Below are positions 34,695 through 43,759 of a DNA stretch of 64,000 nt, one piece after another. The notes under the pieces are model-generated. The model searched no databases and was not told the DNA's origin. It was given only the letters and a program-made list of their open reading frames with translations. Source of the DNA: Natronococcus roseus (GTDB taxonomy: Archaea > Halobacteriota > Halobacteria > Halobacteriales > Natrialbaceae); contig NZ_JBHLJR010000006.1 of the NCBI RefSeq assembly GCF_043677095.1, positions 62,001-126,000 on the forward strand. Direction: 5' to 3'. Both the position numbers and the translations under genes were made by a program. Positions within the stretch are counted from its first letter, which is position 1. Each line of letters opens with the position of its first letter.

Positions 34695-34923
34695 ACTACG
34701 TTCCAGTTTCGTAGCAACGGCATCCAGGATATTAAATTTCCGCAGGAGCGGCGAGGACGCGGCCGAACGAGGGCGAACCGGTTCGGGTGACTCCCCCGTC
34801 ATTAAATACCGGCACGGTGGACCTCTGGCGCCAGCCGAGCGCGATCACGGCGAACTCCTCGTCGTATCCGGAACGCTATACGTGAGCTAACACTTATCAC
34901 TGATTCGAGAAAACGTACTCTAG
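34695..34923. promoter_or_regulatory. Divergent control region between flavoprotein operon and fhs
   Basis: Contains the minus-strand TATA-like AATTTAATATCC (34724-34735) for the dimethylglycine-dehydrogenase operon and, for fhs, AT-rich elements ACACTTATCAC (34888-34898) about 30 bases before ATG 34924, plus CTATACG at 34876-34882. A shared regulator of both directions would be plausible, but I could not identify a convincing symmetric operator. Confidence 0.45.
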
Positions 34924-36639
34924 ATGACGGATTCGAACCAGGACGGGGCGATCCCGACCGACTACGAGATCGCACAGCGCGCCGAGAAACGTCCGATCAC
35001 CGAGGTCGTCGAACCGTTCGGGCTCGCGGACGACGACCTCGAGCCGATCGGCGACTACAAGGCGAAGGTCTCGCTCGAGGCGATCGAACGGCTCCGAGAG
35101 GAGCGATCGGACGACGGGAAGCTGATCCTCGTCACGGGGATGACGCCGACGCCGCTGGGCGAGGGGAAGACGGTGACGACGGTCGGACTCGGCCAGGCGT
35201 TCAATCACATCGATCGGGACGCCCTGATCGCGATCCGGGAGCCCTCGCTTGGGCCGGTCTTCGGCGTCAAGGGCGGCGCCGCGGGAGGGGGGTACTCGCA
35301 GGTGCTCCCGATGGAGGACATCAACCTCCACTTCACGGGCGACCTGCACGCGCTGACCTCGGCGCACAACCTGATCTCGACGATGCTCGACAACCACATC
35401 AAGCAGGGCAACGAGCTCGACATCGCGGTCAACTGGGTCAACTGGCCCCGCGCGATCGACATGAACGACCGAGTCCTCCGGGAGACCGTGATCGGCCTGG
35501 GCGGCGAGGTCACCGGCGTCCCCCGGGAGGACGGGTTCATCCTCACGGCGGCCTCCGAGATGATGGCCGTGCTCTGTCTCGCCGACGGGCTCGAGGACCT
35601 CAAGGCTCGGATCGGACGGATCATCGTCGCCTACGCGGAGGACGGCGAGCCGATCACGGTCGACGATATCGGCGCGACCGATTCAGCCGCCATCCTGCTG
35701 AAGGACGCGCTCAAACCCAACGTGGTCCAGACGATCGAGGGAACGCCCGCGTTCGTCCACGGCGGTCCGTTCGCGAACATCGCCCACGGCACCAACTCGC
35801 TGATCGCCGACGAGATCGCCGCCCACCTCTCGGAGTACCTCGTCACCGAGGCCGGCTTCGGCTCCGATCTGGGCGCCGAGAAGTTCATGAACATCGTCTG
35901 TCGGTTCGGCGAGATGGAGCCCGACGCCGTCACGCTCGTCGCGTCGGTTCGGGCGCTGAAGTACCACGGCCAGGACATGTGGCCGCCGAACCTCGAGCAG
36001 TTAGAAGACGAGAACGTCGAGGCCGTCGAACGCGGGCTCGAGAACCTCGACAAACACGTCGCGAACCTCCGGAAGTTCGGCGTTCCCGTCGTCGTCGCGC
36101 TCAACCGGTTCCCCGACGACGCCAACGCGGAGGTCGAGGCCGTCCTCGAGCACTGCCGCGAGGACCTCGAGGTACGGGCGGCGGAGTCGACGGTGTTCAG
36201 CGACGGCGGCGAGGGCGGCGTCGACCTCGCCGAGAATCTCGTCAACGCCGCCGAAGCGGAGTCGTCGTTCGAGCCGCTGTACGACCTCGACATGTCGATC
36301 GAGGAGAAGATCGAGACCGTCGCAACCGAGATCTACGGCGCCGACGACGTCGAGTACCACAGCGACGCCGAGAAGGATATCGAACGGCTCACCGAACACG
36401 GGTTCGACGACGTGCCCATCTGCATCTCGAAGACGTTCCACTCGCTGAGCGACGACGCGAGCCGCAAGGGCGTCCCCGAGGACTGGACGCTCGAGGTCAA
36501 CGAGATCTATCCCTCCGCAGGGGCCGGATTCCTCGTGGTGTTGACCGCAGACGTGCTCACCCTCCCCGGCCTCCCCGAGGAGCCGGCGGCCGCGAACATG
36601 GAACTCCACTCGGACGGGAGCATCGACGGCCTCTTCTGA
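34924..36639 (+). CDS. fhs: Formate-tetrahydrofolate ligase
   Basis: Interconverts formate, ATP and tetrahydrofolate with 10-formyl-tetrahydrofolate. The 571-residue protein shows the nucleotide-binding motif TGMTPTPLGEGKTVTTVGLG near residues 65-84, GVKGGAAGGGYSQVLPMEDI near 115-134, FTGDLHALTSAHN, and VVALNRFPDDANAEVEAVLE. It is the N10-formylation enzyme of the bacterial type, found in haloarchaea because they use folates rather than methanopterin. Run backward it releases formate and makes ATP. It is divergent from the dimethylglycine-dehydrogenase operon and next to a formate dehydrogenase, which suggests this catabolic direction. Confidence 0.95.
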   Translation: MTDSNQDGAIPTDYEIAQRAEKRPITEVVEPFGLADDDLEPIGDYKAKVSLEAIERLREERSDDGKLILVTGMTPTPLGEGKTVTTVGLGQAFNHIDRDALIAIREPSLGPVFGVKGGAAGGGYSQVLPMEDINLHFTGDLHALTSAHNLISTMLDNHIKQGNELDIAVNWVNWPRAIDMNDRVLRETVIGLGGEVTGVPREDGFILTAASEMMAVLCLADGLEDLKARIGRIIVAYAEDGEPITVDDIGATDSAAILLKDALKPNVVQTIEGTPAFVHGGPFANIAHGTNSLIADEIAAHLSEYLVTEAGFGSDLGAEKFMNIVCRFGEMEPDAVTLVASVRALKYHGQDMWPPNLEQLEDENVEAVERGLENLDKHVANLRKFGVPVVVALNRFPDDANAEVEAVLEHCREDLEVRAAESTVFSDGGEGGVDLAENLVNAAEAESSFEPLYDLDMSIEEKIETVATEIYGADDVEYHSDAEKDIERLTEHGFDDVPICISKTFHSLSDDASRKGVPEDWTLEVNEIYPSAGAGFLVVLTADVLTLPGLPEEPAAANMELHSDGSIDGLF

Positions 36640-36643
36640 CCGC

Positions 36644-37216
36644 CTACTCCCCGTTTTCCGATCGGTGGCCGAGCAGCCACAACGCCCGGTAGCAGTCCCA
36701 GAGTTCACAGTTACAGCGGTCAGCGATCGTTCGACACCACTCGAGGTAGCGCTCGTAGTCCTCGGCGTCGGGCGCCTCGGGGTACGGTTCCTCGAGTTCC
36801 CCGTGCTCGCGAAGCACCGCCCACTCGCGGGCGCTCATCGCCAGGTACCGCTCCGGCTCGAGGAACTGCAGGAACGCCGTTCCGATCGGGACGTCGACCC
36901 CCTCGAGGGCCGTCAGCGCCTCGAGTTTCGCGTGCGTCGTCTCGGCCGCGAGGGCGCCTCCGATCGCCGTCTCGAGGTCCTCGTACTCGTTATCGCCGAA
37001 GCGCTCCTCGGCGGCCCGCCGCTCCGCGTCGGGGTACCGACCGAGGAAGCGCCGGAAGTACCACTGGACGATCCACTCGACGTCGCGCCAGCCGTAGGAT
37101 CCCTCGGCCAGGGTCGCGGGCAACAGCTCGCGGTGTTCGTCCTCGACGGTCGCGAGCGGCTGTTCGTCCGGGTACTCGTCGGCGAGTGCTGCGACCGTCT
37201 CCGGAGAGAGAGCCAT
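36644..37216 (-). CDS. Conserved hypothetical protein, haloarchaeal
   Basis: A 190-residue acidic, helix-rich soluble protein with many Trp and Tyr (WRDVEWIVQWYFRRFLGRYP near residue 43, WELCYR-like end CELWDCYRALWLLGHRS). It has three cysteines near the C-terminus (RTIADRCNCELWDC), which might bind a metal. It converges with fhs, four bases between the two stop codons. I do not recognise the family. The position between fhs and formate dehydrogenase may be coincidental. Confidence 0.65.
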   Translation of the reverse strand: MALSPETVAALADEYPDEQPLATVEDEHRELLPATLAEGSYGWRDVEWIVQWYFRRFLGRYPDAERRAAEERFGDNEYEDLETAIGGALAAETTHAKLEALTALEGVDVPIGTAFLQFLEPERYLAMSAREWAVLREHGELEEPYPEAPDAEDYERYLEWCRTIADRCNCELWDCYRALWLLGHRSENGE

Positions 37217-37369
37217 CGTCCGTCGGTTATCCGCCCGACAGTGTGAACGTTTCCCTCGCGGTGCTCGCAGCGGGAGGGAGAAACTTTCATACCTCGTCGA
37301 GGGAAACGGTACACTAGATCATGAGTAGCTTCCACACAGTCACGAGTGGCTCCCGCACAGGTGGTTCCG

Positions 37370-39505
37370 ATGGCGACTGAGGAATCCGAGCCCGTCAAGA
37401 CGATCTGTCCGTACTGCGGCGTCGGTTGCGGTATCCAGGTCAACCAGGGCGAAGAGCCCGGCGACGTCCAGTTCATGCCGTGGGGCGACGCCCCGGTCAA
37501 CGAGGGCCGGATCTGCATCAAGGGCGGCGCGGCGACGGAGGTCGTCGACCACGAGGACCGACTCACCGAGCCGCTAATCAAGGAAGACGGCGAGTTCCGC
37601 GAGGCCACCTGGGAGGAGGCCTACGACCGCATCGTCGACGAGCTCGAGCGCATCCGTGAGGAGCACGAGCCCGACGCGGTGGGCTTTTTTGGCTCCTCGA
37701 AGACGATGAACGAGGAGAACTACCTCCTCCAGAAGCTCGCGCGACGGTACGGCACCAACAACGTCGACAACTGCACCCGGATGTGTCACGCCTCGACGGT
37801 GTGGGCGCTGCGGACGAGCCTGGGCGCCGGCGCGATGACCAACAGCATGGCCGATCTGGAGGAGTCGGCCGACATCTTCTGGATCCAGGGGGCCAACCCC
37901 GGCGAGCAACACCCGATCGCCAACAGCCAGTACTTCCGCCAGGCCGTCCTCGAGGGCGCGACGGTGATCCAGGTCGATCCCCACGCCAACAAGACGACGA
38001 AGTCGTTCCAGATCGACGACACCGATCGCCACCAGCACCTCCAGCTCGAGCCGGGAACCGACATCCCGCTGTTGAACATCGTTATCAAGACGATCCTCGA
38101 GAACCACGAGGAAGAGCCCGACGCGGGCTGGATCGACGAAGCGTTCATCGAGGAGCGAACGGAGGGGTTCGACCACCTGAAAGAGACCCTCGAGGACTTC
38201 GACAAGGAGGAGGCCGCCGAGCAGTGCGGCGTCCCCCTCGAGGATATCGAGATGGCCGCCGAGAAGTACGCGATGGCGAACAACGCGGCCATCTTCACCG
38301 GGATGGGGATGAGCCAGCACACCTGCGGCGTCGACAACGTGCAAAACGAGATCAACCTCGCGCTGATCACGGGCAACCTCGGCAAACCGGGGACGGGCGT
38401 CAACCCGCTCCGCGGCCAGAATAACGTCCAGGGGACCTGTGACGTCGGTGCGATGCCGAACGTCCTGCCGGGCTACCAGCTGGTCGACGACGAAGAGGCT
38501 CGCCAGTCCGTCGAAGAGGTCTGGGGGTTCGAGGTGCCCGACGAGCCCGGACTGACGAACGTCGAGCTCTCCCACGAGTTCGGCAACTCGGTGAAGGGAT
38601 TGTACGTGATGGGTGAGAACCCGGTCGTGAGCGAACCCGACGCCAACCGGGTCATCGAACGCATTCAGGATCTCGAGTTCATGGTCGCACAGGACATCTT
38701 CATGACCGAGACGGCCGAGTACGCCGACGTCGTCCTTCCGGCGACGACCTGGGCCGAGCGCGGCGGCACCGTCACCAACACCGACCGCCGGGTCCAGCGG
38801 ATGCGCGGCGTCGATAAGGTTCACGAGAACACGAAACACGACCTCGAGATCATCATGGAAGTCGGCAGCAGACTGTTCAGCGAGGACGAGTTCCGCTTCG
38901 AGGACGAGGAGGCCGTCTTCGAGGAGCTGCGGCAGGTCTGTCCGAGCTACTACGGGATGACCTACGACATCCTCGGCGAGGAGGGGATCCAGTGGCCCTG
39001 TTACGAACTCGGCGACGAGGGCGACCGGTTCCTCTACGAGGACAGCTTCGACACCGACAACGGTCTCGGGCGGATCGAGGGCGTCACCCACCAGCCGCCC
39101 AAGGAGACCCCCGACGACGAGTACCCGCTGATCCTGACGACCGCCCGGCTCGAGGAGCACTACAACACGGGGACGATGAGCCGTCGCTCGCCGACGCTGA
39201 ACCGCCAGACCCCCGAGAACTTCGTCGACGTCCATCCGAACGACGCCGAGCGATACGGGATCGAAGACGGCCAGCAGATCCGCCTCAAGTCCCGACGGGG
39301 CGAGATCACCGTCGAGGCCCAGGTCACCGACGCGATCAAGGAGGGGTCGGTGTGGACGACGCCGCACTTCGCGGCCGCCTCGGCGAACAAACTGACCAAC
39401 GACGTCTTAGACGAACGCGCGAAGATTCCGGAGTACAAGGCCGCCGCGGCCGAGATCGAGGTCGGTATCGAGCCGGCCGACTCGGAGGCGCCGGCGGACG
39501 ACTGA
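37370..39505 (+). CDS. fdhA: Formate dehydrogenase alpha subunit, molybdopterin/4Fe-4S
   Basis: Mo/W-bis-MGD oxidoreductase oxidising formate to CO2. The 711 residues start with the N-terminal [4Fe-4S] motif CPYCGVGCGIQVNQG and EGRICIKGG. The active-site region NCTRMCHASTVWALRTSLGA has cysteine at the position that is selenocysteine in some homologues, followed by His. The C-terminal MGD-binding part has GTMSRRSPTLNRQTPENFVD. There is no Tat signal, so it is cytoplasmic, and no iron-sulfur or membrane subunit follows; the acceptor may be a ferredoxin or NAD(P)-linked protein elsewhere. ATG 37370 was chosen over GTG 37346, but both are possible. Confidence 0.88.
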   Translation: MATEESEPVKTICPYCGVGCGIQVNQGEEPGDVQFMPWGDAPVNEGRICIKGGAATEVVDHEDRLTEPLIKEDGEFREATWEEAYDRIVDELERIREEHEPDAVGFFGSSKTMNEENYLLQKLARRYGTNNVDNCTRMCHASTVWALRTSLGAGAMTNSMADLEESADIFWIQGANPGEQHPIANSQYFRQAVLEGATVIQVDPHANKTTKSFQIDDTDRHQHLQLEPGTDIPLLNIVIKTILENHEEEPDAGWIDEAFIEERTEGFDHLKETLEDFDKEEAAEQCGVPLEDIEMAAEKYAMANNAAIFTGMGMSQHTCGVDNVQNEINLALITGNLGKPGTGVNPLRGQNNVQGTCDVGAMPNVLPGYQLVDDEEARQSVEEVWGFEVPDEPGLTNVELSHEFGNSVKGLYVMGENPVVSEPDANRVIERIQDLEFMVAQDIFMTETAEYADVVLPATTWAERGGTVTNTDRRVQRMRGVDKVHENTKHDLEIIMEVGSRLFSEDEFRFEDEEAVFEELRQVCPSYYGMTYDILGEEGIQWPCYELGDEGDRFLYEDSFDTDNGLGRIEGVTHQPPKETPDDEYPLILTTARLEEHYNTGTMSRRSPTLNRQTPENFVDVHPNDAERYGIEDGQQIRLKSRRGEITVEAQVTDAIKEGSVWTTPHFAAASANKLTNDVLDERAKIPEYKAAAAEIEVGIEPADSEAPADD

Positions 39506-39523
39506 CGACTGCCGACTCCACCG

Positions 39524-39529
39524 TTTTTT
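39524..39529 (+). terminator. T-run terminator after fdhA
   Basis: Six T residues in CCGTTTTTTCACC, 19 bases after the fdhA stop codon. Short T-runs on the coding strand serve as archaeal intrinsic terminators; no stem is needed. Confidence 0.5.
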
Positions 39530-39565
39530 CACCCGGCGCTCGAGGGACTGGCGAGTCCGCGCGTT

Positions 39566-41422
39566 TCAGCCGTCTTCGTCCCCGGTATCCCCGCCGAGCT
39601 TCGCCCACGCCGCGCCGACGATCGACTGCCGACCGCGTTCGTGCCGACGGAACGCCACGACGAGCCCGACCAGTGAAATCAGAACGAGCAGGGCGAACGG
39701 GGCACCGGTCAGCACGGCCGTCGCCTGCAACACCTCGGCGCTGTCGGTGACGAGGACCGAGACGGCGACGAGTCCCTGTACGATCCCCCAGAAGACGATC
39801 GCACCGGTCGTCGGGGCGAACTCCCGTTTCGTCGCCAGCACGGCGACGGCGAGCGTCGAGGTGTCCGCGGAGCTGGCCATGAAGACGACGATCAACGCCA
39901 GGAAGCCGAACACGAGGAACTGGCCGATCGCGAGGCTCTCGAGGACCGGGAAGCCGGCGACGGCCTCGGAACCGCCCGCGGCGTCGATCGTGCCGAGGAC
40001 GTCCACGACGCCCGTCTGCTGGAGGTGCAGCGAGGTCGATCCCAGGAGGAGAAACCAGGCCATCGTCGCCAGCGAGGGCGCGATCACGCCCGTCAGGACG
40101 ACCGTCCGGATCCGCCGTCCGCGGGACAGCGCAGCCAGAAAGAGACCTGCGAACGGGGCCCAGGAGAACCACCATGCCCAGTTCCAGATCGTCCAGTCGG
40201 CCACCCACGCGCTGGCGATCGGGCCGTTCCCCAGATAGATGCTCATCGGGATCGCGTGAACCGCGGAGCTTCCGACTGCTTGCGAGGAGTACTCGAGAAC
40301 GGCCGTTCGCGGGGCAACGGCGACGAACAGCGCCGCGAACAGCCCGAACAGGACGAGGGTAACGGCGGCGATCCGCCTGATTCCCCGGTGGACGCCGCTC
40401 TGTGCCGAGACGACGAAGACGAACGTCAGGCCGGTGACGAACAGCACCGAGCCGACGGTGTCGGACGCGACGCCCCACTGGAAGTCGATTCCCGCGAGGA
40501 ACTGGTCCCCGACGAGCGCGATCGAGGTGGCGATCCCGCCGATCGTCGCGAACACCGCGAGCAGATCGACGAGCCGACACCAGATCGAATCGAGGTTTTC
40601 GACGCCGAGAAACGGCGCCAGGATCGTCGAGACGCGCAGCGGCGCCCCCCGCTGGTAGACGTAGTACGCGATCGGGACGCCGACGGCGACGTACGCGCTC
40701 CAGGCGGAGATCCCCCAGTGAAACAGCGTGTAGGTCAACGCCGCCCCGACGGCCGCCTCAGACTGCGGCTCGACGCCGAAGTAGGGCGGTGGCGTCTCGT
40801 AGTGAAACAGCGCCTCGGCCGGCCCCCAGAAGACGATCCCGGCGGCGATCCCGGCCGTAAAGAACATCGCGAAGTAGACGGGGTAGGTGTAGGCCGGCTC
40901 GGCGTCCGGGCCACCGAGTTTCACCGTTCCCCACGGCCCTACCAGGAGGTACAGCGAGACCAGTACCGAAATCGTCATCACGGCGGCGAACAGCCAGCCG
41001 CCGTAGATCGTGACGGTCCGCTGTGCGGCGTCGACGGCACGGATCGTTTCGGCGGGCACCAGCAACTGCCCAATAAAAAAGAGGACGAACGCGACGACCG
41101 GGATCCCGAACGCGATCGGATCCTGTCGGGAGAGAAACTTCTCGAGGGTGTCGGCCAGTCCGAGCCGTCGCACTCGGAGCAGGGACTCCGGATCGAACGC
41201 GCCGGCGTCCTCGTCGGATTCGGCCGGCAACACGGCGAGATAGGCCAGTCCGGAGCCGAAGAATACGAGCGAGAGGAGAAGCCACGTCGGCCCGGAGACC
41301 GCTTCCACGACGGGATCGGGGAAGAAAAAACCCGCCGTAACGACGGCCCCCGAAAGGAGACAGAGCGGCCCCAGTAGCGTCCGGAGCACCCGTTCGACCG
41401 GCCCGACTCCCTGAAGCCCCAT
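39566..41422 (-). CDS. BCCT-family transporter (choline/betaine/carnitine type)
   Basis: Secondary transporter for quaternary ammonium or related osmolytes. The 618-residue protein has about twelve transmembrane helices and the BCCT signature region WTIWNWAWWFSWAPFAGLFL near residue 395, which forms the aromatic substrate box. The glycine-rich segment of helix 3 reads FTAGIAAGIVFWGPAEALFH rather than the GMGIGLM of sodium-coupled betaine carriers such as BetP, so ion coupling and substrate may differ from the second BCCT gene at 52676. It lies downstream of a potassium-channel gene (80-base gap, same strand) and beside the one-carbon genes. Confidence 0.9.
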   Translation of the reverse strand: MGLQGVGPVERVLRTLLGPLCLLSGAVVTAGFFFPDPVVEAVSGPTWLLLSLVFFGSGLAYLAVLPAESDEDAGAFDPESLLRVRRLGLADTLEKFLSRQDPIAFGIPVVAFVLFFIGQLLVPAETIRAVDAAQRTVTIYGGWLFAAVMTISVLVSLYLLVGPWGTVKLGGPDAEPAYTYPVYFAMFFTAGIAAGIVFWGPAEALFHYETPPPYFGVEPQSEAAVGAALTYTLFHWGISAWSAYVAVGVPIAYYVYQRGAPLRVSTILAPFLGVENLDSIWCRLVDLLAVFATIGGIATSIALVGDQFLAGIDFQWGVASDTVGSVLFVTGLTFVFVVSAQSGVHRGIRRIAAVTLVLFGLFAALFVAVAPRTAVLEYSSQAVGSSAVHAIPMSIYLGNGPIASAWVADWTIWNWAWWFSWAPFAGLFLAALSRGRRIRTVVLTGVIAPSLATMAWFLLLGSTSLHLQQTGVVDVLGTIDAAGGSEAVAGFPVLESLAIGQFLVFGFLALIVVFMASSADTSTLAVAVLATKREFAPTTGAIVFWGIVQGLVAVSVLVTDSAEVLQATAVLTGAPFALLVLISLVGLVVAFRRHERGRQSIVGAAWAKLGGDTGDEDG

Positions 41423-41502
41423 GTCAACAATTTACACGCGGCATCCGTTAGTCCTTCCCCCACAGGTCTCGGCGGAATCCTGGTCGACAACCCGCGACGT
41501 CC

Positions 41503-42729
41503 TCACTCCGTGTCGCCGTCAGCGTCGCCGAATAGCGAGTCGGCCGACGTTCGATCGAGGACGGAGCGGCCGAGGAACCGACCGCCGATCTCCATCGGGC
41601 TGATAACCTCGTCAGCGCCGACCGCCTCGAGTTTGTCGACGTGCTCTCGGTCGTTCGCGGCGGCGACGATGCGGACCGCCCGGTTCGCCTCCCGCGCCGC
41701 GAGGACCGTCAGGACGTCCGTGGCGTCGTCCCGGGTCGCGACGACCACGCCCGCGGCCTCGTCGATCCTGGCCTCGTCGAGCGTTTCGGCGAGGGTCGGG
41801 TCGCCGGTGACGACGGTGACGTTTCGGTCGTCGAACTCGGCGGTATCGTCGGCGTCGGACGCGACGACCACGACGTCGACCTCGGTGCCGAGTTCGTCGA
41901 GCAGCGGTTCCGTGATGTCGTCGTGGCCGAGAACCAGCACGTGGTCCTCGAGCAGTGTGAGTTCCGTCGGGGTCATGGTTCCGAATGCGGTGGCTATTCG
42001 CTTCTCGATGGCCGGGACGATCAGCGCTCCGATCGCCACGGTGAACGCGCCGGTTCCGAAGACGATGACCGAGAGCGAGAACCACTTCGCCTCGGTCGTC
42101 AGCGGCGTGATATCGCCGTAGCCGACGGTCGCGACCGTGACGATGACGTAGTAGACCGAGTCGCTCCAGGTCTCGAGGCCACCGAACTGGTCCCGGAGCG
42201 CGTACGAGCCGACCGTTCCGTACAGGCCGACGCCGATAATCGAAGACAGCGCGGCGATCTGCAGCGAGGAGAGTTCGAGTCGCCGGTCAAACGCCGACCG
42301 ATTGACGAGCAAGAGCGGGAGCGTCACGAGAATCGCAAGCAAGAGCGGAACGTCCATTGGCCGAAGCGTCGTCAGGGGCAACACCGTAGCTAGCGGAAGG
42401 ACAGCGAGCGTGAGGTACCACGCGATCCGTTTCCGACGCCGGAGGCCGAAAACGAGGAGCATGAGGACGAACGCGAGCAAGACACCGGTGAACTGCAGGA
42501 AGACGGGCTCAGCCGGAAGCGCCCCCGCCAGCGGCCCGTCGAAGGCCGGGTCCGGCTGGCTGAGGTTCGATAATCCGGTGACAAACGAGAGGATTGCGAC
42601 GAACTCGGTCAGCCACACCACCGCGTTCGCGCCGGAGAACTCCTCCCAGTGGACGAACCGTACCCTCTCGGAGCGGTAGAACAACCGCTCGAGTGCGGGT
42701 TCCGACGGGTCCGGGGTATCGGTCCCCAT
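41503..42729 (-). CDS. Potassium channel with TrkA-N (RCK) domain
   Basis: A 408-residue membrane protein. Hydrophobic segments near residues 38-155 are followed by a two-helix pore unit with the selectivity filter TVGYGD at residues 201-206. The cytoplasmic RCK/TrkA-N domain starts near residue 262 (HVLVLGHDDITEPLLDELGT) with a Rossmann motif and continues to ADEVISPMEIGG. Potassium is the main compatible cation of haloarchaea. The neighbouring BCCT transporter makes this a small osmotic-response cluster together with the divergent UspA. Confidence 0.9.
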   Translation of the reverse strand: MGTDTPDPSEPALERLFYRSERVRFVHWEEFSGANAVVWLTEFVAILSFVTGLSNLSQPDPAFDGPLAGALPAEPVFLQFTGVLLAFVLMLLVFGLRRRKRIAWYLTLAVLPLATVLPLTTLRPMDVPLLLAILVTLPLLLVNRSAFDRRLELSSLQIAALSSIIGVGLYGTVGSYALRDQFGGLETWSDSVYYVIVTVATVGYGDITPLTTEAKWFSLSVIVFGTGAFTVAIGALIVPAIEKRIATAFGTMTPTELTLLEDHVLVLGHDDITEPLLDELGTEVDVVVVASDADDTAEFDDRNVTVVTGDPTLAETLDEARIDEAAGVVVATRDDATDVLTVLAAREANRAVRIVAAANDREHVDKLEAVGADEVISPMEIGGRFLGRSVLDRTSADSLFGDADGDTE

Positions 42730-42890
42730 CCTCTAGCTGTAACGGGGACGAGCTATTTGATGTCTTCCCTGGCCCTCGGTCGGTGCATCGATCCTGCCGA
42801 ACCCTCGCCGAAGTCGTGTTGTGTGGTAACGGAAGCAAGTACTATGTGAGTGACCCTCGATGTTTCAGACGAGTACGAGGACGAATACAC

Positions 42891-43328
42891 ATGTACGACA
42901 ACGTTCTGATCGCGACGGACGGCAGCGACGAGGCCGAGGGGTGTGTCGAACACGGACTCGATGTCGCGGAGCGAGTGGGTGCGAAAGTACACGTGCTGTA
43001 CGTGGTCGAGACGAAGGCGAGCTACATCCTGACGGTCGGTATCTCCGACGACGAGCTTCGATCCTACCGAAAGTACGGCGAAGAGATCGTCGGCGAGGTG
43101 ATCGAGCGCGTCTCCGAACGCGGTCTCAGCGGCGAGGGCGTGATCAGAACCGGTCGACCGGCCGAGGAGATCGTCGAGTACGCCAACGAGAACGACGTCG
43201 ACCTCGTCCTGATGGGAAAACAGGGCCACGGAGCGATCGATAGACACCTCGGAAGCACCTCCGAGAAGGTCATCCGGATGACCGACACGCCGGTGACGAT
43301 CGTCGCGGGCGCACAGTGGACGGCGTGA
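42891..43328 (+). CDS. Universal stress protein UspA family
   Basis: A 145-residue single-domain Usp starting MYDNVLIATDGSDEAEGCVE, with the ATP-binding motif GKQGHGAIDRHLGSTSEKVI (G-2x-G-9x-GS intact) near residue 107. It shares the unusual internal string VVETKASYIL with the second UspA at 52157-52579, so the two are close paralogues. It is divergent from the potassium-channel/BCCT genes; Usp proteins next to transporters often bind and regulate them. Confidence 0.9.
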   Translation: MYDNVLIATDGSDEAEGCVEHGLDVAERVGAKVHVLYVVETKASYILTVGISDDELRSYRKYGEEIVGEVIERVSERGLSGEGVIRTGRPAEEIVEYANENDVDLVLMGKQGHGAIDRHLGSTSEKVIRMTDTPVTIVAGAQWTA

Positions 43329-43759
43329 ACTACTCTGCCCTACCGCGCTCGCGAAGACCTCTGTTCTTTCGTGATGACGAAACGGCGCACCCGTTTCGAA
43401 CCACGTTCGAACAACGCCGGAAGCGTGGTGAACATCTTACTACCCTCTTTGACCACCGAGGTAGTAACGATGCCGATTCGCACGAAAACAAGACGTATGG
43501 GTGCTGTATCCCCTCCCTGATCGCTGAAAAAGGAGGCTTCGTGCTCTCAATTACAGCTAACGCTCTCCTGTAGGAGATTGGTGATCCCGGTGCGTTGCTC
43601 GTCTGCTTGATTGTGTGCTACACAAGAGCGAACGTGCAAAAGACATCGACTGGACGCCGTGTGACGACACTACGATCAATACGGGCTCACGAGCCTGCAG
43701 CGATCCGATCGAGAGGATCAGTCGCGAATTCGCAACGGGTGTGGTGCTGTCCGCCCCGG
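43329..43759. other. Intergenic region without a recognisable gene
   Basis: 431 bases between the UspA gene and the torD-like gene. It contains an inverted repeat TTACTACC (43437-43444) / GGTAGTAA (43460-43467), possibly a terminator for the UspA transcript. Several short overlapping frames exist on both strands, none with a gene-like composition; a decayed insertion is possible. Confidence 0.45.

Noticed and set aside
37321..37370. ATG at 37321 as the start of formate dehydrogenase
   Set aside because: It is not in frame with the gene (offset of 49 bases); GTG 37346 or ATG 37370 are the in-frame choices.
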